NCBI GenBank assembly: GCA_030018055.1
Contig: JASEGN010000016.1
Coordinates: 1-15,878, forward strand
DNA: 15,878 nucleotides
Direction of reading: 5' to 3'
From: Candidatus Aenigmatarchaeota archaeon
GTDB taxonomy: Archaea > Aenigmatarchaeota > Aenigmatarchaeia > CG10238-14 > SCSR01
Below the pieces are notes generated by a model that saw only the letters and a program-made list of their open reading frames with translations, did no database searches and had not been told where the DNA came from. This document shows positions 1 to 4,355 of the stretch, piece after piece; position 1 is the stretch's first letter, and each line of letters starts with the position of its first letter. The translations under genes were made by a program, and so were the position numbers.

Positions 1-582
1 GCATAAAACACTTCTTGACAGATAGCGACGGATTGCAAATAGAAAATCTCAACTTGGATAAGTTCTACAAAAGAGTAGGAAGAGAGCAGAAGAAATTATC
101 GAGAAAGGAGAAAGATTCTAGGAAAAGGGAAAAACAAAGGATAAGAGTAGCAAAGCTTCACGAAAAGATTGTAAACCAAAGAGAAGATTTTCTTCATAAG
201 TTATCAAGGTATTATGTTGATAATTATGACTTCATAGCAGTTGAAGACCTAAACATAAAAAATATGGTCAGGAATCATTACTTATCAAAGCACATAAGCG
301 ATGTCTCTTGGAGACGCTTTGTTGGCATGCTATCTTACAAAGCTGAGAATGCTGGTAAGGTAGTAGTAAAAGTAGATCCAAGAGGAACAAGTCAAGAATA
401 TAAGTTTGGAAAGTTAGATAAAGATTATAATGCCTCCCTGAACATATTGAAGAGAGGTTTAGAGAAATTAGGCATGGGACAGGCCGAATTTACGCCTGTG
501 GAGACGAGACCTCTACCCATTAGGGCAAGTTCAGTCGTTGAATCAGGAAGCTCCTTGCATAGCTGGGAGTAGTTCACTTTGT
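1..582 (+). mobile_element. IS200/IS605-family element, right-hand part
   Basis: The element is inferred from tnpB, which runs in from the left edge. Its right end must lie in the 10 bases between the tnpB stop (570-572) and the tRNA-Ser acceptor stem (583), or slightly inside the gene's 3' end. Elements of this family have no terminal inverted repeats; they end in subterminal hairpins, and the omega RNA usually overlaps the tnpB 3' end. The region 495-520 can form a small hairpin (GGAG with CTCT), but I cannot define the exact end. A tnpA is not visible and would lie outside the window if present. Confidence 0.55.
3..572 (+). CDS. tnpB: TnpB (IS200/IS605 OrfB) C-terminal part, zinc ribbon missing
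   Basis: The frame is open at the left edge, so the true start lies outside; the TTG at 15 is internal. The residues before it (IKHFLTDSDG) match the stretch just after the RuvC-I Asp of TnpB. Visible landmarks are the RuvC-II Glu in VEDLNIKNM, the VDPRGTSQE segment, the RuvC-III Asp in DKDYNASLNIL, and the usual archaeal tail (FTPVET...ASSVVE.GS). TnpB proteins are RNA-guided endonucleases encoded by IS200/IS605 elements. Between TSQE and DKDYNAS the family normally has a four-cysteine zinc ribbon of about 25-30 residues. Here only YKFGKL remains (near nt 398-415) and there is no cysteine, so the ribbon was removed in frame. Either this is a decaying copy or a reduced variant. The assignment to TnpB is very secure; activity is doubtful. 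Confidence 0.9.
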   Translation: MKHFLTDSDGLQIENLNLDKFYKRVGREQKKLSRKEKDSRKREKQRIRVAKLHEKIVNQREDFLHKLSRYYVDNYDFIAVEDLNIKNMVRNHYLSKHISDVSWRRFVGMLSYKAENAGKVVVKVDPRGTSQEYKFGKLDKDYNASLNILKRGLEKLGMGQAEFTPVETRPLPIRASSVVESGSSLHSWE

Positions 583-597
583 GCCCGGGTGGCCGAA

Positions 598-610
598 GCA
601 GAATCGGCAA
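598..610 (+). other. tRNA-Ser intron 1, D-loop (15/16), 13 nt
   Basis: The exon GCCG (592-595) pairs with CGGC (605-608) as the central 4-bp helix. The bulges are AAG (596-598) and AAT (609-611), and CAGAAT forms the inner loop. Cutting after the second base of each bulge removes 13 nt and leaves a standard D-arm with A14, A15 and G18G19. The outer helix is only one pair (G591-C612), so the BHB is relaxed. Confidence 0.75.
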
Positions 611-625
611 TCTGGTAAGGCGCTA

Positions 626-636
626 AAGAAGCGTAA
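626..636 (+). other. tRNA-Ser intron 2, anticodon stem (29/30), 11 nt
   Basis: The exon GCGC (620-623) pairs with GCGT (631-634), three Watson-Crick pairs and one G-U. The bulges are TAA (624-626) and AAG (635-637), and AGAA forms the inner loop. Removing 626-636 joins CTA to GC and creates the 5' strand of the anticodon stem, which is fully complementary to 658-662. Without this removal no 5-bp anticodon stem can form. Confidence 0.75.
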
Positions 637-644
637 GCCTGCTA

Positions 645-656
645 AGATTTGAAGAT
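645..656 (+). other. tRNA-Ser intron 3, canonical position 37/38, 12 nt
   Basis: The exon CTGC (639-642) pairs with GAAG (651-654), three pairs plus one G-A mismatch. The bulges are TAA (643-645) and ATA (655-657), and GATTT is the inner loop. The outer helix is the anticodon stem. Removal restores the loop CTGCTAA. The BHB is imperfect, but the position is the canonical archaeal tRNA intron site. Confidence 0.7.
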
Positions 657-746
657 AGCTAGTTCCCTTCGGGGAGTACGGGTTCAAATCCCGTCCCGGG
701 CGTGATACCGAAAACTCTAGATAAAGTTTTAAAATAATGAAACAAT

Positions 747-1001
747 TTATCCGCATTTTATTTTAATGAATAAAATGGATAAAGCTAGAGCAAGAGTGAT
801 TCCATTCGCGAGGATGATTGGTAGTTTATTAATTAAAACTCCATAAACTAACCAAAGAAAAACTCCCACAACTAAGACAGCATACATTGGAAGGGAAATG
901 TCTTTGGTACTTCGAGTTCTCCAACTTTGAATAACTTGTGGTAGAAAAGAAGTTGTAGTACAGATTGCAGCAATTAAACCAACCACGGTTATCAAGTCCA
1001 T
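747..1001 (-). CDS. SemiSWEET-type small transporter (PQ-loop/MtN3 family)
   Basis: This 84-residue protein has three predicted membrane helices and little else. The first helix leads into TTSFLPQVIQSWRTRSTKDIS, whose Pro-Gln pair and Ser-Thr-Lys-x-Ile-Ser loop are the hallmark of SemiSWEET proteins. The family consists of single triple-helix bundles that dimerise to move sugars across the cytoplasmic membrane; the substrate cannot be read from sequence. I chose the ATG at 1001 over a TTG at 1019 because GAGG lies six bases upstream of the ATG. It is the last gene of a leftward group behind metG, 27 nt after the metG stop. The family call is strong; the transport role follows from the family. 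Confidence 0.88.
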   Translation of the reverse strand: MDLITVVGLIAAICTTTSFLPQVIQSWRTRSTKDISLPMYAVLVVGVFLWLVYGVLINKLPIILANGITLALALSILFIKIKCG

Positions 1002-1028
1002 AAATATCCTCAAATACAAAAATGCTAA

Positions 1029-3059
1029 TTAATGAACTTTACTTCCAATTTCTATATTTCTTTCTGGAGCTATTAAAACGATATTGCCTTTCTTATCTTC
1101 AGCGGCAAATATCATGCACTCTGACTCTAGACCAAAAAATTTCTTTCTCTCTAGATTTAGAATGAATACATATTTTTTCCCAATCAAATCTTCTGGCTTG
1201 TACCACTTAGCTAACCCTGCGATACTTTGTCTTTTTTCAGTGCCAAAATCCACCATGAGTTTAATCAAGTTCTCTGAACCTTCTATAGGCTCGGCGCTAA
1301 TTACCTTTCCAACTTTTAAATCAAGTTTTTGAAAATCTTTGAATGAAACTTCCATATTATTCTTTTGCTTCAGATTAAAAAATTCTTTAAGTGGAGTAAC
1401 TCTGGTTACAATTGCCTTTAACTCTTCAATTTTTTCAGGAGTTAATTTTTCAAATAAAATTTTTGGCTCGTTTATTTTATGACCACTCTTTATTTCAACT
1501 TTTAAGTTCTTCCACTTGAAGTCTTCTTGCAAATTAAGCTGTTTGAAAATTTTTTGTGAAGATTCTGGTAAATATGGATGCAATAGTATCGCTAACCTCT
1601 TGCATAAATTCAAGCAAACCCAGAGCACAGTTTGGCAACGTTCTTTATTCCTTTTTACAAGCTCCCAGGGAGAATTTTTCTGAAAATATTTGTTACCTTC
1701 AGAAGAAATCTTTAAAATTTCAAACAGAGCTTCTCTTAGTCTAACTTCCTCCATTAATTTTTCTAGTCTCTTAATACTTCCATCAATTCTTCTCAAAAGC
1801 TGTTTATCAGTTCTTTTAAGTTCTCTTTTTTTAACAGCTCCATCGAAATACTTCCAAACAAAGCTAAGAGTTCTGTAAATGAAGTTACCTATATTTGCAA
1901 CTAGCTCTCCATTAATTCTTTCCTCAAATTCCTTCCATTTAAATTCTGTATCCTTTGTTTCAGGAATTAAGTAGGTGAAATAATATCTCCATACATCTGG
2001 CTTAACGTTGCTTTCGATAATCTTTTCACAGAATATTCCCCAGCTTTTGCTTTTTGAGATTTTTTCTCCTTCATAGTTGCAAAAGTGCAGACCAACAACA
2101 TTATAAGGAAGCTTAAATTCACCATGTGCAATCAACATTGCAGGGAAGAAAATGGTATGGAAAATGATATTGTCCTTACCAATAAAATTATAAATAAAGC
2201 AATCTTTTTGCCAATAATTCTTCCAAGCTTTGGGTTTCTTAATTTTTTCTGCCAATTCTTTTGTTGAAGATATATACCCAAGGGGTGCATCGAACCAGCA
2301 ATAGAAAATCTTGTTTTCATAGTCCTTCAAGGGGACCTTTACCCCCCATTTCAAATCCCTTGTTATACATCTCTTTTTTAATCCTTCCTTAATCCAACCT
2401 AAAGACCAGCTTCTCACAAATTCCCTCCAATGCCAATTTGACTTTATCCATCTCTCTAGTTTATGCTGTAGCTTTCCTAGTTCAAGAAACAAATGTTTAG
2501 TTTCTCTTATTTCTGGTTTACCTCCACAGATTTTACATCGAGGATTGATTAGCTCATGAGGATCTAAAAGTTTTGTACAATTTTCACATTGATCTCCTCT
2601 TGCCTGTTGGTAGTTGCAATAAGGACAAGTACCCTCAACATATCTATCTGGTAAGAAAATTTTACAATTAGTACAATAAGGACATTTCATTACATCTTCG
2701 CTGACAAATCCTAGCTCATAAATTTTTTTAAAAAATTCTTGTGTAGTTTGATGATGGATTGGTAAAGATGTTCTTGAAAAGTTATCATAAGAAATCAAAA
2801 ACCAATCATAAATTTTTTTATGTACTTCATACAACCTATCGCAAAGCTCTTTTGGAGTAATTCCAAGCTCAAGGGCAGCAACCTCGCTTGGTGCTCCATT
2901 CTCGTCGGTACCACCGATGAAAATTATGTCATAACCTCTTAGCCTACAGTAGCGTGCAAATATATCTGCAGGGTAATGGCTACCTACTATGGTTCCAATA
3001 TGGGCTACATTGTTAGTATAAGGAAGTGCGGCTGTTACTAAGATTCTTTTTTTAACCAT
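1029..3059 (-). CDS. metG: Methionyl-tRNA synthetase with C-terminal tRNA-binding domain
   Basis: The enzyme charges tRNA-Met with methionine in the cytoplasm, using ATP. The class I signature is NVAHIGT near residues 18-24, within the family start RILVTAALPY. The KMSKS motif reads KISKS (residues 333-337). Between them is the connective-peptide region with several CxxC knuckles (CPYCTNC, CPYC, CENC, CKICGG), typical of two-zinc archaeal MetRS. After the helical anticodon-binding domain, the last roughly 110 residues form an EMAP-II/Arc1p-like OB fold (DLKVGKVISAEPIEGS). In many archaea this domain is a separate protein; here it is fused, giving 676 residues. The start at 3059 is preferred over 3071 because GGTGAT precedes it and the family begins just before KRILVT. 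Its neighbours are the HAD phosphatase upstream and SemiSWEET downstream, on the same strand. Confidence 0.96.
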   Translation of the reverse strand: MVKKRILVTAALPYTNNVAHIGTIVGSHYPADIFARYCRLRGYDIIFIGGTDENGAPSEVAALELGITPKELCDRLYEVHKKIYDWFLISYDNFSRTSLPIHHQTTQEFFKKIYELGFVSEDVMKCPYCTNCKIFLPDRYVEGTCPYCNYQQARGDQCENCTKLLDPHELINPRCKICGGKPEIRETKHLFLELGKLQHKLERWIKSNWHWREFVRSWSLGWIKEGLKKRCITRDLKWGVKVPLKDYENKIFYCWFDAPLGYISSTKELAEKIKKPKAWKNYWQKDCFIYNFIGKDNIIFHTIFFPAMLIAHGEFKLPYNVVGLHFCNYEGEKISKSKSWGIFCEKIIESNVKPDVWRYYFTYLIPETKDTEFKWKEFEERINGELVANIGNFIYRTLSFVWKYFDGAVKKRELKRTDKQLLRRIDGSIKRLEKLMEEVRLREALFEILKISSEGNKYFQKNSPWELVKRNKERCQTVLWVCLNLCKRLAILLHPYLPESSQKIFKQLNLQEDFKWKNLKVEIKSGHKINEPKILFEKLTPEKIEELKAIVTRVTPLKEFFNLKQKNNMEVSFKDFQKLDLKVGKVISAEPIEGSENLIKLMVDFGTEKRQSIAGLAKWYKPEDLIGKKYVFILNLERKKFFGLESECMIFAAEDKKGNIVLIAPERNIEIGSKVH

Positions 3060-3063
3060 CTTT

Positions 3064-3069
3064 ATCACC
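3064..3069 (-). promoter_or_regulatory. Shine-Dalgarno site setting the metG start
   Basis: On the minus strand GGTGAT lies four bases before the ATG at 3059. It complements the archaeal 16S 3' end and lies inside the alternative longer frame that starts at 3071, so it argues for the shorter protein. Confidence 0.6.
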
Positions 3070-3103
3070 ATAGAATAGACTTTAATGTATTTAGAGAAAA
3101 ACT

Positions 3104-3856
3104 TTATATTTGTATCTCAGCAATGGAATTTATTACCAAATCTGGTTTTATTTTCCCAGGCTTTTTATCGATTCCAGTTAAAACTAAAATTGTATGGAAT
3201 CCAAACACCTTCCCTAACGGAATGTCAGTCCTAGAGTTATCACCAATTAAAACTACTTTATCTGTAGATGCTGTAACAAAAGACCATAGTACCTTTCCAA
3301 ATATATCCGAAGGCTTGCCTAAGATTTTTGCTTTTTTTCTACAAAATCTCTCAACAAGGCTTACAATTGTTCCAGTTCCAGGTAAAATTTCATTATCGCA
3401 AAGCCACAACTTATCTTTACTTGTTGCAAGAAACCGTGCTCCTTTTTCTAAAGCTTCTTTGGCCAGAGAAAGGCTATTTAGGTTAAATTCCTTATCGTAT
3501 CCTATAACTAAAAATTGACAATCACTACTTTCGGTTAATTCTATACCACCTTCTCTCAAATCTTCCTTAACACCATCTCCAAATGCTAAAACCTTAGCCC
3601 CCCTTCTAAAAAGGTATTGTGCTGCAACGAAGCCTGATGTAATTAGTTGGTGTTTCTCAACTTCTATTCCAAAATTTTTTATCTTTTCTAATAGTTTTGT
3701 TCTAGATAAAAGAGTATTGTTTGTTATGAAAATAATTTGCTTTCTAAGTTTTTGTAGCTTTTCTATTATTTCTTTTGCTCCAGGATGTAAGTTGTTCCAA
3801 GACCAAATAGTTCCATCTAAATCAAAAATAAATGTATAAAATTTGTTGAAATTCAT
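3104..3856 (-). CDS. HAD-superfamily phosphatase, NagD-like (subclass IIA)
   Basis: This 250-residue protein has all four HAD motifs. Motif I is FDLDGT (11-16) with nucleophile Asp12 and acid/base Asp14. Motif II is TNN (45-47), motif III Lys is in LGKPSD, and motif IV is GDNSRTD (from about 205) with the Mg-binding acids. The long insertion between motifs II and III, and the NagD-style FITNNTLLSR segment, place it in subclass IIA. Members include nucleotide, 4-nitrophenyl-phosphate and phosphoglycolate phosphatases, so the physiological substrate is not determined. It is 44 nt ahead of metG on the same strand, likely co-transcribed. No Shine-Dalgarno is seen before ATG 3856, and AT-rich sequence about 25 nt upstream suggests a leaderless message. 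Confidence 0.87.
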   Translation of the reverse strand: MNFNKFYTFIFDLDGTIWSWNNLHPGAKEIIEKLQKLRKQIIFITNNTLLSRTKLLEKIKNFGIEVEKHQLITSGFVAAQYLFRRGAKVLAFGDGVKEDLREGGIELTESSDCQFLVIGYDKEFNLNSLSLAKEALEKGARFLATSKDKLWLCDNEILPGTGTIVSLVERFCRKKAKILGKPSDIFGKVLWSFVTASTDKVVLIGDNSRTDIPLGKVFGFHTILVLTGIDKKPGKIKPDLVINSIAEIQI

Positions 3857-3858
3857 GA

Positions 3859-3867
3859 TATAAATTT
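3859..3867 (+). promoter_or_regulatory. TATA box for tRNA-Gly
   Basis: TATAAATTT is centred about 28 nt before the first base of the tRNA at 3891, the expected spacing for archaeal TATA-to-start. It overlaps the start region of the divergent phosphatase gene, so the two promoters are tightly packed. Confidence 0.55.
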
Positions 3868-3873
3868 GATGAG

Positions 3874-3889
3874 GTAATTATAATTATAT
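3874..3889 (-). promoter_or_regulatory. Possible TATA region for the phosphatase-metG group
   Basis: The minus strand reads ATATAATTATAATTAC about 20-33 nt before ATG 3856, where a TATA box would sit for a leaderless transcript. It is on a 34-bp divergent spacer shared with the tRNA-Gly promoter. This is inferred only from position and base composition. Confidence 0.35.
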
Positions 3890-3908
3890 TGCGCCGATGG
3901 TCCAGTCT

Positions 3909-3921
3909 ACGAGAGGCTGAA
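3909..3921 (+). other. tRNA-Gly intron 1, D-loop just before G18, 13 nt
   Basis: The exon CAGT (3903-3906) pairs with GCTG (3916-3919), including one G-U pair. The bulges are CTA (3907-3909) and AAG (3920-3922), and the inner part is CGAGAG. Cutting after the second bulge base joins AGTCT to GGTCTAA, a normal D-loop. The outer helix is weak (C3902-G3923, then a T-T mismatch). Confidence 0.75.
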
Positions 3922-3964
3922 GGTCTAAGACATGAGCCTTCCAAGCTCAGAACGGGGGTTCGAA

Positions 3965-3978
3965 AGTTAAACCGAAAG
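3965..3978 (+). other. tRNA-Gly intron 2, T-loop (59/60), 14 nt
   Basis: This is a complete BHB. The outer helix is the T-stem GGGGG/CCCCC. The central helix is TTCG (3959-3962) with CGAA (3973-3976), four Watson-Crick pairs. The bulges are AAA (3963-3965) and AGT (3977-3979), and the inner hairpin is GTTAAAC. Symmetric cleavage after the second bulge base leaves TTCGAAT. Confidence 0.85.
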
Positions 3979-4035
3979 TCCCCCTCGGCGCATACAAATT
4001 TTAAAGTGACAATTAATCTTAATTAAGTGAGTGAT

Positions 4036-4296
4036 ATGGATCCTTGGAAGATATTAAAGTTTCCTTTTATAACTGAAAAATCGATTGGCCTAGTTGAGAA
4101 GGAGAATAAAATAGTTTTTGTTGTAAATAGAAAAGCAAATAAAAAGCAAATAAAAGAGGCTTTTGAAAAAGTTTTTGAAGTTGAGGTTGAAAGAGTCAAT
4201 ACCATCATCGATTTTAAAGGTCGAAAGAAAGCCTTCATCAAGCTTCGTCCTAAATATAAAGCCATTGATGTTGCAGTTAAGCTTGGGATAATGTAA
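4036..4296 (+). CDS. rpl23: Ribosomal protein uL23
   Basis: The 86-residue protein binds 23S rRNA near the exit tunnel of the large subunit. It begins MDPWKILKFPFITEKS, matching the archaeal L23 opening (M-D-P...P.VTEK), and continues with the conserved VFVVNRKANKKQIKEA and the C-terminal AFIKLRPKY.A.DVAVKLG. The ATG at 4036 is favoured over a GTG at 4027 because the family starts at M-D-P; GTGA repeats just upstream may act as ribosome-binding sequence. In archaea uL23 normally sits between uL4 and uL2. Here tRNA-Gly precedes it and a P-type ATPase follows, so the usual partners are separated. Confidence 0.95.
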   Translation: MDPWKILKFPFITEKSIGLVEKENKIVFVVNRKANKKQIKEAFEKVFEVEVERVNTIIDFKGRKKAFIKLRPKYKAIDVAVKLGIM

Positions 4297-4355
4297 GAAA
4301 AATACAAATAATTCTTTCACGATACTAAAATCTATTTTCATTCTAAAAAGATTAT

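Larger units (their letters stand above)
583..702 (+). tRNA. tRNA-Ser(GCU) with three introns
   Basis: The acceptor stem is GCCCGGG (583-589) with CCCGGGC (695-701), and the discriminator is G702, as expected for archaeal tRNA-Ser. The T-arm is 678-694 with loop TTCAAAT. The 120-nt gene does not fold as a tRNA until 598-610, 626-636 and 645-656 are removed. The remaining 84 nt give a D-stem GCC/GGC (592-594/619-621) with G18G19 at 614-615. The anticodon stem is CTAGC/GCTAG (623-625 plus 637-638, with 658-662), a perfect 5 bp. The loop is CTGCTAA with anticodon GCT at 641-643. The long variable arm (663-677) has TCCC/GGGA around TTCG, as in serine tRNAs. CCA is not encoded. Intron ends are my assignment and could shift by 1 nt. 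No TATA box is visible upstream. Confidence 0.88.
3891..3992 (+). tRNA. tRNA-Gly(UCC) with two introns
   Basis: The acceptor stem is GCGCCGA (3891-3897) with TCGGCGC (3985-3991), and the discriminator is A3992. The anticodon stem is TGAGC/GCTCA (3933-3937/3945-3949) and the loop is CTTCCAA with anticodon TCC at 3940-3942. The T-stem is GGGGG/CCCCC (3954-3958/3980-3984). The D-loop is 13 nt too long and the T-loop holds 21 nt instead of 7. Removing 3909-3921 and 3965-3978 leaves 75 nt with a standard D-arm (GTC/GAC, loop with GG at 3922-3923) and the textbook T-loop TTCGAAT. CCA is not encoded. It lies between the divergent phosphatase and uL23. The anticodon assignment is very secure because the anticodon arm is uninterrupted. 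Confidence 0.93.

Noticed and set aside
15..17. TTG as the start of the TnpB gene
   Set aside because: The frame is open to the window edge and the residues before it match TnpB, so the start is outside the window.
648..654. Reading the first tRNA as tRNA-Phe (GAA) or tRNA-Ser (TGA) from the TTTGAAG stretch
   Set aside because: Neither gives a paired anticodon stem. The long variable arm excludes Phe, and the GCT reading gives a perfect stem after intron removal.
583..702. tRNA-Leu, or a decayed tRNA pseudogene
   Set aside because: The discriminator is G rather than A, and no Leu anticodon follows a T33. All stems pair fully once the introns are removed, which a decayed gene would not show.
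3868..3925. C/D box small RNA suggested by TGATGA near 3869 and CTGA in the tRNA region
   Set aside because: The second box lies inside tRNA-Gly intron 1 and there is no C'/D' pair. The promoter and tRNA explain the region.
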